Shown: piece by piece, positions 33,036-41,633 of the stretch
Layout: every line of letters begins with the position of its first letter
Position numbering within the stretch: position 1 is the first letter of the stretch
From: Bauldia litoralis
Lineage (GTDB): Bacteria; Pseudomonadota; Alphaproteobacteria; Rhizobiales; Kaistiaceae
Length of the DNA: 64,000 nucleotides
Assembly: GCF_900104485.1 (NCBI RefSeq)
Contig: NZ_FMXQ01000005.1
Span: 372,001-436,000, forward strand
Direction: 5' to 3'
The notes under the pieces: model-generated
Seen by the model: the letters and a program-made list of their open reading frames with translations, nothing else
Databases searched by the model: none
What the model was told of the DNA's origin: nothing
Program-made: the position numbers and the translations under genes

Positions 33036-34022
33036 ATGACCACCGAACGCAACAGATCGACCATCCTGCGGGCTGCAGGAATTCTCGGCGCGGCGCTGTT
33101 CGCCCTGCCGGCGATGAATGCCGTCGCCCAGGCGCAGGATGACGACATTAACATCTACTTCGTCGGCTGCGCCGCACCGACCGGGTTTCACGGCTACCTG
33201 GCGCGCGGCGCCGAGGAAGCCGGCGACAATCTCGGCGTCAACGTCACCTATATCTATCCCGACAAGCTGACCATTCCGAACCAGGTCCAGAAGATCGAGG
33301 AGGCGATCGCCGCACAAGCCGACGGCATCGCCGTCTGCGTCTTCACCGAGGATGCCGCCTATACCGAGGTCGCGGCCGCGGCCAAGGCCGCTGGTATCGC
33401 CTTCGGCAGCGCCGCTGCGCCGCCGGCCGGCAAGCAGGTCCGCGATCCCGACGACATCTTCCTGTTCCGCACCGGCTCGGACGAGCGGGCGGCCGGCAAG
33501 CTGACCGCACAACGGCTGATCGCCATGGGCGTCACCGGTCGGGTCGTCGTCGGCGACCAGCAGCCGGGCGACGCCACCTGCCGCGACCGCGCCGACGCGC
33601 AGATCGAGGAACTCAAGGCCAACGGCATCGAGGCCGACTTCCTCGAGCTGACGATGGATCCCGGCCAGCAGTCCGAGGCGATCTTCAATTATCTCAGGCT
33701 GCATCCCGACACCGCGGCCGCGACCAGCGTCTGCGACGTCATCGACGGCTTCCTGTCCGCCAAGGCCGACAGCGGCCGCGACGACCTGATCCTGACCGGC
33801 TACGACATCGTCGCCCAGTCGCTCGAGGCGATCCGCGACGGCCGCCAGGCCTTCACCATCGACCAGCAGCAATTCTGGCGCGGCTACATGCCGATCCTGC
33901 TTCTGACCCACAACATCAAATACGGCCTGCTCGAAGCGAACTACTTCCTCACCGGCCCGACCATCGTCGACAAGGATAACGTCGAACAGGTCGCCACGCT
34001 GGTCGAGCAAGGCTACCGCTAG
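33036..34022 (+). CDS. Sugar ABC transporter substrate-binding protein
   Basis: Periplasmic RbsB/FrcB-type binding protein, 328 residues. A signal peptide (about residues 1-31, ending AVAQAQ) precedes the mature start DDDINIYFVGCAAPTGFHGY. Other family features are IPNQVQKIEEAIAAQADGIA and the closing IDQQQFWRGYMPILLLTHNI. The ATG at 33036 follows GGAGGGACTTGCC. It contains several cysteines in the mature part, somewhat unusual for the family. The single-domain ATPase downstream makes a FrcBCA-like (fructose/mannose/ribose) arrangement plausible. Confidence 0.93.
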   Translation: MTTERNRSTILRAAGILGAALFALPAMNAVAQAQDDDINIYFVGCAAPTGFHGYLARGAEEAGDNLGVNVTYIYPDKLTIPNQVQKIEEAIAAQADGIAVCVFTEDAAYTEVAAAAKAAGIAFGSAAAPPAGKQVRDPDDIFLFRTGSDERAAGKLTAQRLIAMGVTGRVVVGDQQPGDATCRDRADAQIEELKANGIEADFLELTMDPGQQSEAIFNYLRLHPDTAAATSVCDVIDGFLSAKADSGRDDLILTGYDIVAQSLEAIRDGRQAFTIDQQQFWRGYMPILLLTHNIKYGLLEANYFLTGPTIVDKDNVEQVATLVEQGYR

Positions 34023-34029
34023 GCGGTGT

Positions 34030-34064
34030 CGCGGCGGGGTGCGGTTTTCGCCGCCCCCGCCGCG
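34030..34064 (+). other. Long GC hairpin after binding-protein gene
   Basis: CGCGGCGGGG (34030-34039) pairs perfectly with CCCCGCCGCG (34055-34064). The loop itself folds again (GCGG/CCGC around TTTTCG), leaving one bulged T. It starts 8 bases after the stop of the binding-protein gene and 38 bases before the permease gene, the same position as the hairpin at 14464-14490. Confidence 0.75.
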
Positions 34065-34101
34065 ATCCGACAACTGATGCGCAGTCGACGAAGGATCCTG
34101 T

Positions 34102-35259
34102 ATGGCTGACGGTGTCGAACAGTCCACGGCCGAAGCACGGCCGTCCCGCGGCGCCGTGCTTGGCGAGGCTTTCCGGCGCTTCATGCTGCGGCCGGAATCG
34201 ACCGCGCTCGCCGCGGTCGTCATCCTCTTCATCATCTTCACTGCGCTGTCGCCGCAGCTCTTCCCGACCAAGCTCACCTATATCAGCATCATGGCGGTCG
34301 CCGCCGAGCTCGGTATCCTGAGCATCGGCGTCACGCTCCTGATGATCGGCGGGCATTTCGACCTGTCGGTCGGCGCGGTCCTCGGCCTGACCTCCTATGT
34401 CGCCGTCGTCCTGATGCGCGATTTCGGCCTGTCGCCGGTCGTCGCGACGCCGGCCGCCATCGCCGCCGGCGCCCTGCTCGGCATGATCAACGGCCTGATC
34501 GTCGTCCGCTTCCGCATCCATTCCTTCGTCGTCACCCTCGGCACGATGCTGATCTGGCGCGGCGTCGTCATCGCCCTGACCGGCGGTTTCCCGATGACCG
34601 TCGACATCCCGCCGCTGTTCAAGAGCCTGATGGCCGGGCCATTGATCGGCGGCTTCCGGATGTCGATGGTCTGGTTCCTCGTCCTCGGGCTCGCCGGCAC
34701 CATCCTCCTGACCCGGACGAAATTCGGCAACTGGATCCAGGCCTGTGGGCAGAACCCGCAAGCGGCGCGCAATCTCGGCGTTCCGGTCGACCGGGTGACG
34801 GTGATCCTGTTCATGATCGCCTCGGCCGGCGCCGCGATGTCCGGGATTATCCAGGTCGCCCGCTTCGCCTCGGTCGACGCGCTGCGCGGCGAACAGATGG
34901 AGTTGCAGGCGGTCGCCGTGACGGTGATCGGCGGCACGCTGCTGTCCGGTGGCTATGGCAGCGTCGTCGGCACCGTTCTCGGCGCCATCACCTTCGGCAT
35001 GATCCAGGTCGGGCTGGTGCTCGCCGGCGCGCCCGGGCATTTCTTCCGCACCCTCACCGGGCTGATCGTCGTGCTGGCGGTGATCCTCAACACTGATGTC
35101 GCCCGGCGGCTGGCCCGTTCGCGGCCGCTGGCCGGCTTCCGCCGCAGCAGCGCCGCCGCCGACGCGGCGATCGCCGGGGCCGCCGACGAAACCGATCCGG
35201 ACAGGGACGACACGCCGACGCGCGACGGCGTCGCGCGACTCGGGGAGCCAAAGCAATGA
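34102..35259 (+). CDS. Sugar ABC transporter permease
   Basis: RbsC/FrcC-type membrane subunit, 385 residues, about 9-10 hydrophobic segments. Landmarks are GVTLLMIGGHFDLSVGAVLG (the His-Phe-Asp version of this loop) and VTVIGGTLLSGGYGSVVGTV. A hydrophilic C-terminal tail of about 55 residues, rich in Ala and Asp, extends past the last membrane segment. It overlaps the ATPase gene by 4 bases. Confidence 0.94.
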   Translation: MADGVEQSTAEARPSRGAVLGEAFRRFMLRPESTALAAVVILFIIFTALSPQLFPTKLTYISIMAVAAELGILSIGVTLLMIGGHFDLSVGAVLGLTSYVAVVLMRDFGLSPVVATPAAIAAGALLGMINGLIVVRFRIHSFVVTLGTMLIWRGVVIALTGGFPMTVDIPPLFKSLMAGPLIGGFRMSMVWFLVLGLAGTILLTRTKFGNWIQACGQNPQAARNLGVPVDRVTVILFMIASAGAAMSGIIQVARFASVDALRGEQMELQAVAVTVIGGTLLSGGYGSVVGTVLGAITFGMIQVGLVLAGAPGHFFRTLTGLIVVLAVILNTDVARRLARSRPLAGFRRSSAAADAAIAGAADETDPDRDDTPTRDGVARLGEPKQ

Positions 35260-36107
35260 CCGACAAGCCGATGGATCCCCAGGCCGCCCCCCGCAGCCTG
35301 CCGGTCGGCAGCCGCTCCGACGACCTGGAACTCGCCCAGCGCGTCATCCAGCCGATCCCGCCCGACTCGGTGCCGGTGATGGAGGCGGTCAACATCTCCA
35401 AGGGCTTCGGCGCCACCACCGCCCTCGTCGACGTCTCGCTCAAGGCCTATCAGGGGCGCATCCTGGCGCTGCTCGGCGACAATGGCGCCGGCAAGTCGAC
35501 GCTGATCAAGATCCTCTCCGGCGTCTTCCCGCCCGACCAGGGCGAGTTGCGCTTCCAGGGCGAGCCGGTCCGCTTCGCCAATCCCGGCGAGGCGCGCCAG
35601 CGCGGCGTCGCCACCGTCTTCCAGGACCTCGCGGTCTGCGAACTCCTGTCGGTGACCCGCAACATCGTGCTTGGCCGCGAACCGCAGAAGGGCGTCGGCC
35701 CGTTCAAATTCCTGGACCTCAAGCGCGCCGACACCATGGCCCGCTCCGCGCTGCACAAGCTCGGCGTCCGCTGGGAACGCGGCCTCGACGAACGCGGCAT
35801 CAACATCTCCGGCGGCGAGCGCCAGTCGCTCGCCATCGCCCGGGCGATGTTCTTCGGCTCCGCGCTGCTGATCCTCGACGAGCCGACTTCGGCGCTGGCG
35901 GTAAGGCAGGCCGGCCGGGTGCTGGAGCATATCGCCAAGGCGCGCGACGACGGACAGGCGGTCATCCTCATCACCCACAATTTCCGCCACGCGCTGTCGG
36001 TCGCCGACGACCTGACGGTGCTCGCCCAAGGCCGGGTCGCCGGCCACTTCCGCCGCGACGAGATCGAACTCGACGACCTGACCGACCTGGTGGCGCGGGT
36101 CGCCTGA
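35256..36107 (+). CDS. Sugar ABC transporter ATP-binding protein (single domain)
   Basis: A 283-residue single-domain ATPase of the FrcA type, unlike the two tandem RbsA-type ATPases earlier in the window. Walker A is GDNGAGKST, signature ISGGERQSLAIARAM, Walker [12 protein letters not shown] and switch His in ILITHNFRHAL. About 45 N-terminal residues before the ATPase fold are unusual and of unknown role. Two copies must act with the permease dimer. The MocR-type regulator gene is convergent, ending 13 bases away. Confidence 0.94.
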   Translation: MTDKPMDPQAAPRSLPVGSRSDDLELAQRVIQPIPPDSVPVMEAVNISKGFGATTALVDVSLKAYQGRILALLGDNGAGKSTLIKILSGVFPPDQGELRFQGEPVRFANPGEARQRGVATVFQDLAVCELLSVTRNIVLGREPQKGVGPFKFLDLKRADTMARSALHKLGVRWERGLDERGINISGGERQSLAIARAMFFGSALLILDEPTSALAVRQAGRVLEHIAKARDDGQAVILITHNFRHALSVADDLTVLAQGRVAGHFRRDEIELDDLTDLVARVA

Positions 36108-36120
36108 CCGCGCTCCCCGA

Positions 36121-37584
36121 TCAAACGGCGGTGACATCCTCGAAGGCCTTGCGCAGCCGCGCGATGCCGGCCCGGGTCTGGTCGCGATCGACGCCGGCAT
36201 AGCCGAGGAACATGCCCTGCTGTGGCTCGGCGAAACGGTAATGCGTCGACATGCGCGAGAAGTCGACGCCGCGCTTCAGCGCCGCGGCGAGTAGCACCCC
36301 GTCGTCGATCGGCTCCTTGAACCGGCCCATCACCTGCATGCCCGTATCGGTCTCGCTCACCGTCAGCCACGGGTCGAGACGCTCGCGCGACAGGGCGACG
36401 AAGTCGCGCATCCGGCGCGCATAGAGACGCCGCATGCGCCTGAGGTGCGTGGCGAAGAATCCCTGGCCGATGAAGTCGGCGAGTGCGGCCTGCAGCAGCA
36501 GCGGCGGATATTGCCCGGTGATGCTCACCGCCGTTTTGAAGCCCTCGACGAGGCTCCTTGGCACGACGAGATAGGCGACCCGGATCGACGGGAACATCGT
36601 CTTCGACAGCGTGCCGACATAGATGACCCGGCCGCTGTCATCGAGCCCCTGCATCGCGGGGATCGGGCGACCGCGAAAGCGGTATTCGCTGTCATAGTCG
36701 TCCTCGATGATCCAGCTGTCATGGGTCTCGGCGATCTGCAGCAGCTTCAGCCGCACCTCCATCGGCATCACCAGGCCGAGCGGCCACTGGCAGGACGGGG
36801 TGACGAAGATCAGCCGTGGCGGCGGGTTGTCCCGCTCGATGTCCCAGCCGTTGGGGCCGACCGGCAGCGGCGCCGGCCTGCCGCCGGCGCTCAGGAAGGC
36901 GTTCCAGGCGCCGCCATAGCCCGGATCCTCGATCCAGAAGGTGTCTCCGGGATCCATGAAGGTGCGGCCGATCAGGTCGAGCGCCGCCTGCGCCCCGGCG
37001 ACGACGATGACCTGCTCGGGATCGCAATTGACCCCGCGCGACACCGCCAGGTATTCGGCGATCGCCGTGCGCAGCCGGGGATGGCCGGCGACCAGGTGAT
37101 AGCCGTAGAGATCCTCGCGGACGCTGCGCATGTTGGCAGCGACCAGCTTCGCCCAGATCGAGAAGGGAAAGGCCGGGATTTCCGGATAGCCCGGATGGAA
37201 GGCGATCTGGTTCGGGATGGTGCGGTCGCGCTGCAGGGTGGTCATCAGCTCGCCGCGTTTCGACAGCCGGGGCAGCGCCTCGGCGCGGTCCTTCGGCCGG
37301 GCGCGCGTCGGCCGCTGCGGCAGCGTCGCCACCCGCGTCCCCGATCCGGCGACCGATTCCAGGTAGCCCTCGGCGAGGAGGGCGTCATAGGCGCCGATCA
37401 CCGTGTTGCGGCTGACATTGAGGTCGCCCGCCAGTTCGCGCGTCGCCGGCAGCCGCATGCGTGGCGCCAGCCGGCCGTCGAGGATGTGCAGTCGCAGGCT
37501 TTCGTAAAGCTGGCGGTAGAGCGGCACCGCCGAGGCGCGGTCGAGGGCCAGCATATCGAGGGGCAGTTCCCGCCGGCGCGCCAT
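36121..37584 (-). CDS. MocR-family regulator (GntR helix-turn-helix plus aminotransferase fold)
   Basis: A 487-residue MocR/PdxR-type regulator. The N-terminal winged helix is RQLYESLRLHILDGRLAPRM then LPATRELAGDLNVSRNTVIG. A fold-type-I aminotransferase domain follows with the PLP-lysine region GTLSKTMFPSIRVAYL and an Asp in IIEDDYDSEYRF. Such proteins sense PLP or PLP adducts and usually regulate a neighbouring divergent gene. Here that gene is the ChbG-type deacetylase, 113 bases away. The ATG at 37584 follows GGAAGG; the frame is open further upstream but without support. Confidence 0.93.
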   Translation of the reverse strand: MARRRELPLDMLALDRASAVPLYRQLYESLRLHILDGRLAPRMRLPATRELAGDLNVSRNTVIGAYDALLAEGYLESVAGSGTRVATLPQRPTRARPKDRAEALPRLSKRGELMTTLQRDRTIPNQIAFHPGYPEIPAFPFSIWAKLVAANMRSVREDLYGYHLVAGHPRLRTAIAEYLAVSRGVNCDPEQVIVVAGAQAALDLIGRTFMDPGDTFWIEDPGYGGAWNAFLSAGGRPAPLPVGPNGWDIERDNPPPRLIFVTPSCQWPLGLVMPMEVRLKLLQIAETHDSWIIEDDYDSEYRFRGRPIPAMQGLDDSGRVIYVGTLSKTMFPSIRVAYLVVPRSLVEGFKTAVSITGQYPPLLLQAALADFIGQGFFATHLRRMRRLYARRMRDFVALSRERLDPWLTVSETDTGMQVMGRFKEPIDDGVLLAAALKRGVDFSRMSTHYRFAEPQQGMFLGYAGVDRDQTRAGIARLRKAFEDVTAV

Positions 37585-37697
37585 CAAGTGGTACCTTCCG
37601 TTCCTCGATAACCTGATCTTTACAAGGGACTGCGGGACTGGCGATCCTGCCCGGCGACCGGACATGACGGCATCGATTTCAACAAGGGGGCAGGGAC

Positions 37698-38564
37698 ATG
37701 GTGGCAACCAACGAGGCGGGACGTAAGCGCATCGTCATCCACGAGGACGACGTCGGCATGAGCCACGGGGCGAACACCGCCTTCGTCGAGCTTTCCGGCC
37801 TTGGAACCTGCAGTTCCGGCTCGGTCATGGTGCCCTGCCCGTGGTTTCCCGAAGCCGCGGAGATCGCGGCCGCCGACCCCAGCCTCGACCTCGGCGTCCA
37901 CCTGACCCTGACCAGCGAGCAGACGCCCTATCGCTGGCGGCCGCTGACCGCGCCGCCGCGCTCGGCCGGGCTGACCGACGAATTCGGCTACTTCTGGCCG
38001 GACGTGCCCCGCGCCCGCAAGGCAGCGCCCGAGGCTGTCGAGGCCGAAATGCGCGCCCAGATCGAGACCGCCCAGGCCGCCGGATTCGACATCACCCATC
38101 TTGACGCCCATATGGGCACCGCCCAGATGCCGGAATTCACCGCCATCACCCGCCGCCTCGGCCAGGAACTCGGCCTGCCGGTGCTCTTCGTCAAGAGCCT
38201 CGAGGGCTACAACCCGGCGAGCTATGCCGGCCCGCTCGACACCGCGCCCTACGACGCCGAGATCGCTGCTGCGATCGCCGCCGGCGAGCCGGTCTTCGAC
38301 ATCGTCTGCGAGACCCCCTGGGACCGGACGAGCGATGCCGAAACCGCCTATCGCGAGATCTTCGCGGCGGTTCCCCAGGGCCTGACCTTCTTCTCCATGC
38401 ATTTCAACGCGCCCGGCGACTTCGAGGTGATCAACCCGGAAGCGGCTCACATCCGCACCGAGGAATATGCCTTGTTCCGCACCGGCAAGATCGCCGAGTG
38501 GATCGCGGAATTCGATCTCGAGCTGATCGGCATGCGGGCCTTGCGCGACGCATTGCGCGGCTGA
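37698..38564 (+). CDS. ChbG/HpnK (YdjC) family carbohydrate deacetylase
   Basis: A 288-residue metal-dependent deacetylase of the YdjC/ChbG class, which removes N-acetyl groups from chitooligosaccharides or related sugars. The N-terminal acidic metal motif is VIHEDDVGMSHGAN, and the metal histidines are in LGVHLTLTSE and ITHLDAHMGT. It starts with ATG after AGGGGGCAGGGAC. Divergent from the MocR gene and convergent with the aminotransferase gene. The substrate may be an acetylated amino sugar; the aminotransferase next door would fit amino-sugar chemistry. Confidence 0.9.
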   Translation: MVATNEAGRKRIVIHEDDVGMSHGANTAFVELSGLGTCSSGSVMVPCPWFPEAAEIAAADPSLDLGVHLTLTSEQTPYRWRPLTAPPRSAGLTDEFGYFWPDVPRARKAAPEAVEAEMRAQIETAQAAGFDITHLDAHMGTAQMPEFTAITRRLGQELGLPVLFVKSLEGYNPASYAGPLDTAPYDAEIAAAIAAGEPVFDIVCETPWDRTSDAETAYREIFAAVPQGLTFFSMHFNAPGDFEVINPEAAHIRTEEYALFRTGKIAEWIAEFDLELIGMRALRDALRG

Positions 38565-38570
38565 GCGCGC

Positions 38571-38593
38571 GCCGGCGGGGTGCACCCGCCGGC
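38571..38593. terminator. Bidirectional hairpin between convergent genes
   Basis: GCCGGCGGG (38571-38579) and CCCGCCGGC (38585-38593) form a perfect 9-bp stem with loop GTGCA, between the stops of the deacetylase (+) and aminotransferase (-). It could end transcription from both sides, although U tracts are missing. Confidence 0.65.
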
Positions 38594-38611
38594 CATCTCG
38601 CATCGAAGGCG

Positions 38612-39883
38612 CTACGTCGCCTCCGCCGTCTCGTCTTTCGTCGACATGTCGAATTTCTGCGGATCGAAGGAACCGGTCGGCCGCAGTTCGACGTCGTCGG
38701 CGCTCATCCCGTCGAGCGCGACGCGGGCCGCCATCTCGATATTGTGGATGATGCCGTCGGTCTCGGCGTCGGTATCCGTCGGGCTGGTCGGCACCATCAC
38801 CGTGCGGTTGAGGATGTCGAGCGAGCGCGCGCACATGTCCTTGCTGTATTCGGTGCGGCACTCGGCATTGTCGGGGTGGTTATACGGGTTCATCGCCGGA
38901 TGGGCGGCGCCGATCCCCATCAGCACCTGGTCCCATTCGGTATAGGTGTGGCGGCCGGTCTTGCCGGCGATCACCGCCGGGAACACCTTGACGAAGGTCT
39001 GTGCCTGCTCGGCCGTCGGCATCAGGTACATGACATGGGCGGAGCAGTCGTGGTCCGGGCTGTGCGTCGGCGACAGCTTGAGGCCGAGATTGTCGAGCCG
39101 CGACGTCGCGGCGACGATCTTCTTCTTCTGCGCCCGCATCTTGGCGATCATGCCGCCGAGCCGGTCAAGCTGGACATTCAGCATCGCGCCCTGAAGCTCC
39201 GAGGCCCGCCCGCCGTTACCGGCAAAGGGCTTCATCCCGTCCTCGCGGCCGGTCCAGTAGAAGTGGCAGGGATCGATCGCGCAGCGCGCCCGCTTGGCGA
39301 GTTCCTCGTCGGAGGTCGAGATTCCGCCGCCCTCGCCCGAGGTCATGTTCTTGAAATAGTTGAAGCTGAAGGCGCCGATATGGCCGATCGAGCCGAACAT
39401 CTTGCCCTCGTAGCCGCCGCCGACGCCCTGGCAGGCGTCCTCGATGACGGTCAGGCCGCGGCGCTCGGCGATCTCCATGATCGCGTTCATGTCGCAGGCG
39501 GCGCCCCAGATATGGACCGGGACGATCGCCTTGGTGCGCGGACCGATCGCCGCCTCGATCGCCTCGGGTGAAATCGTGATGCTCTCGTCGACATCGACGA
39601 TGACCGGAATCGCGCCGGTGGTCAGTACCGCGGTCGCCGTCGCCATGTAGGTATGGGCGGGAATCAGCACCTCGTCGCCCGGCCCGAGGCCGACCGCGAT
39701 CATCGCCGCCGAGAGCGCATAGGTGCCGCTGACCGTCAGCGCGGTGTGATCGACGCCGAGATACTCGGCATAGCGCCGCTCGAAGCGGTCGCATTCGCTC
39801 TCCCCCTCGCCATAGCGGAAAAGCTTCCCCGACCGGATCACCTGGGCAAGCGCCTCGATCTCTTCCTCACCGACGACATACAT
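38612..39883 (-). CDS. DegT/DnrJ/EryC1/StrS family aminotransferase
   Basis: A 423-residue PLP-dependent sugar aminotransferase-like protein. Motifs: SGTYALSAAMIAVGLGPGDE, HTYMATATAVLTTGAIPV, VIEDACQGVGG (PLP aspartate) and the catalytic Lys in SFNYFKNMTSGEGGG. These enzymes aminate nucleotide-activated or free keto-sugars for surface glycans, antibiotics or scyllo-inosamine-type compounds. The C-terminal 25 residues are polar and probably disordered. It is preceded by GGAGAAGAAGA and separated from the peptide transporter operon upstream by a strong hairpin. Confidence 0.93.
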   Translation of the reverse strand: MYVVGEEEIEALAQVIRSGKLFRYGEGESECDRFERRYAEYLGVDHTALTVSGTYALSAAMIAVGLGPGDEVLIPAHTYMATATAVLTTGAIPVIVDVDESITISPEAIEAAIGPRTKAIVPVHIWGAACDMNAIMEIAERRGLTVIEDACQGVGGGYEGKMFGSIGHIGAFSFNYFKNMTSGEGGGISTSDEELAKRARCAIDPCHFYWTGREDGMKPFAGNGGRASELQGAMLNVQLDRLGGMIAKMRAQKKKIVAATSRLDNLGLKLSPTHSPDHDCSAHVMYLMPTAEQAQTFVKVFPAVIAGKTGRHTYTEWDQVLMGIGAAHPAMNPYNHPDNAECRTEYSKDMCARSLDILNRTVMVPTSPTDTDAETDGIIHNIEMAARVALDGMSADDVELRPTGSFDPQKFDMSTKDETAEAT

Positions 39884-40017
39884 TCTTCTTCTCCACTCTG
39901 TCTTTTCGTTCGTTCGCCGACCCTACCATTTCGTGGTTCCTCCCAAAGGGCCACACAAAGCAAAACGACTGGGGCCACTCGCTGTGTGTGACCGACCCAT
40001 CAGGCCAAATGGAAGGT

Positions 40018-40049
40018 CGATCGCGGCGGGAAGCACCCCGCCGCGATCG
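40018..40049. terminator. Perfect 13-bp hairpin after peptide ABC operon
   Basis: CGATCGCGGCGGG (40018-40030) pairs with CCCGCCGCGATCG (40037-40049), loop of 6 bases. It begins 9 bases beyond the stop of the peptide-binding protein (minus strand). There is no U tract, but its position at the operon end and its stability suggest termination or 3'-end protection. Confidence 0.7.
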
Positions 40050-40057
40050 CTGACGGG

Positions 40058-41566
40058 CTATTCGGCGCTGGTCATGCCCTTGACTCGCATGATGCCGTCC
40101 GGGATCGGCGTGAAGCCGTCCAGGTTCGGGTCAAGCCCGAAGAAGCGCTTGTGGTGGTAGACGTAGATGACTGGCAGATCGACCATCCACTGGTCCGCCG
40201 CTTCCGTGTAGAGCGCATTCCGCTCGGCGACGTCGCTGACCTTCGCGGCCTGCGAGAGCGCCGCCTCGGTCTTCTCGTTGCAGTATTTGCCAAAATTCTG
40301 GCCGCCCTCGCAGCCGAGATAAGTGTAGGCGTTGGCGTCCGGATCGGCACGGCCGCTCCAGGTCGACAGCGCCGCCTCGAACTGGTCGGACTGCATGATG
40401 CTGAGCGCCGTCGGACCATCGACGGTCTGCAGCGTCACCTCGATGCCGACATCGGCGAGCATCGACTGGATCACCTGGCCGGCGCGGACGAAGGCCGGCT
40501 CGTTGTTGACGATCATCGTGAAGGACGGGCTGTCGATGCCCGATTCCGCCACCAGCGCCTTGGCTTTCTCGGCATCGCCGGCAACGACCGGATGGCTCTT
40601 GGCGTAGAAGGGCGAGGTCGGGGCAACCGGCTGGTTGCCGGCGACGAAGTTGCCGCCATAGACCACCTGGTTGACGATGTTGCGGTCGATTGCCGCGTCG
40701 ATCGCCTGGCGGATCTTTTCGTTCGCCACCACCTCGTTCTTGCCGGCCACGTTGAACTGGATGTGGACATGGCCGAGGCCGGTGATGTCGGCGAGGCTGA
40801 TCTTCGGCTCGTCCTTCAGCCGCTCGAGATCGCTGGTCGAGACACCCTCGATGATGTCGAGCTGGCCCGACAGCAGGTTATTGAGCCGGACAGTGGCGTC
40901 GCTCATCGGACGATAGACGATCTCGTCGAAATGGATGTTGTCCTTGTCCCAGTAGTCGGCGAAGGCCTCGACGGTGACGTGATCCTGGACGACCCGCTCC
41001 TTGAACTTGAACGGCCCGGCGCAGACCGGTGCGTTGGCGAAGGTGTTGGTATCCACCGCCGCGACCGCCGTCGGCGAAACCATCATGCCGGCGCGGTCGG
41101 CGAGCTGGGCAAGCAGCGGCGCAAAGGGTTCGCTGAGGTTGAGCTGGGCGGTGAGTTCGTCGACCGCGTCGACGCTCTCGATCGCCCGGATATCGCCCTT
41201 GCGGGCCGACTCCTCGAGGGTCAGCGACCGTTCGATATTGAACTTCACCGCTTCGGCATTGAACGGCGTGCCGTCGTGGAACATGACGTCCGGCCGCAGC
41301 TTCAGGGTGATGGTCAGGCCGTCGTCGGAGACGGTCCAGTCGGTGACGAGCTGGCCGACGATGCCGGCCGTCTCGTCGAGATCGAAGAGCTTGTCGCAGA
41401 GGGCGGCGAACATCTGCCGCCCGCCGAAGGTACGGCCCTGATCGGGATCGAGGGTGTCGGTGTCTTCGCTGAGACCGACATTGAGGGTCGCGGCGGTTGC
41501 CGGCGACGCCGCCCACACGGCGAGCGACGTGGCGACGGCAAACAGTGCTGGATGATGTCTCTTCAT
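40058..41566 (-). CDS. Peptide ABC transporter substrate-binding protein (SBP_bac_5)
   Basis: Periplasmic family 5 binding protein, 502 residues, with signal peptide MKRHHPALFAVATSLAVWAA ending ATA. Typical features: LSEDTDTLDPDQGRTFGGRQ, KLRPDVMFHDGTPFNAEAVK and a C-terminal SGRADPDANAYTYLGCEGGQ. The family binds di- or oligopeptides, glutathione, nickel or opines. It is the last gene of a complete importer operon headed by a gamma-glutamyltransferase gene, so glutathione or gamma-glutamyl peptides are plausible ligands. The ATG at 41566 has an AGAGAGGAAAAG ribosome site. Confidence 0.95.
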   Translation of the reverse strand: MKRHHPALFAVATSLAVWAASPATAATLNVGLSEDTDTLDPDQGRTFGGRQMFAALCDKLFDLDETAGIVGQLVTDWTVSDDGLTITLKLRPDVMFHDGTPFNAEAVKFNIERSLTLEESARKGDIRAIESVDAVDELTAQLNLSEPFAPLLAQLADRAGMMVSPTAVAAVDTNTFANAPVCAGPFKFKERVVQDHVTVEAFADYWDKDNIHFDEIVYRPMSDATVRLNNLLSGQLDIIEGVSTSDLERLKDEPKISLADITGLGHVHIQFNVAGKNEVVANEKIRQAIDAAIDRNIVNQVVYGGNFVAGNQPVAPTSPFYAKSHPVVAGDAEKAKALVAESGIDSPSFTMIVNNEPAFVRAGQVIQSMLADVGIEVTLQTVDGPTALSIMQSDQFEAALSTWSGRADPDANAYTYLGCEGGQNFGKYCNEKTEAALSQAAKVSDVAERNALYTEAADQWMVDLPVIYVYHHKRFFGLDPNLDGFTPIPDGIMRVKGMTSAE

Positions 41567-41633
41567 GGTCTTTTCCTCTCTTCTTTGGAACGGCACTTCC
41601 AGTGCGTGATGCGGCTGCGATGCCACCACAGCC

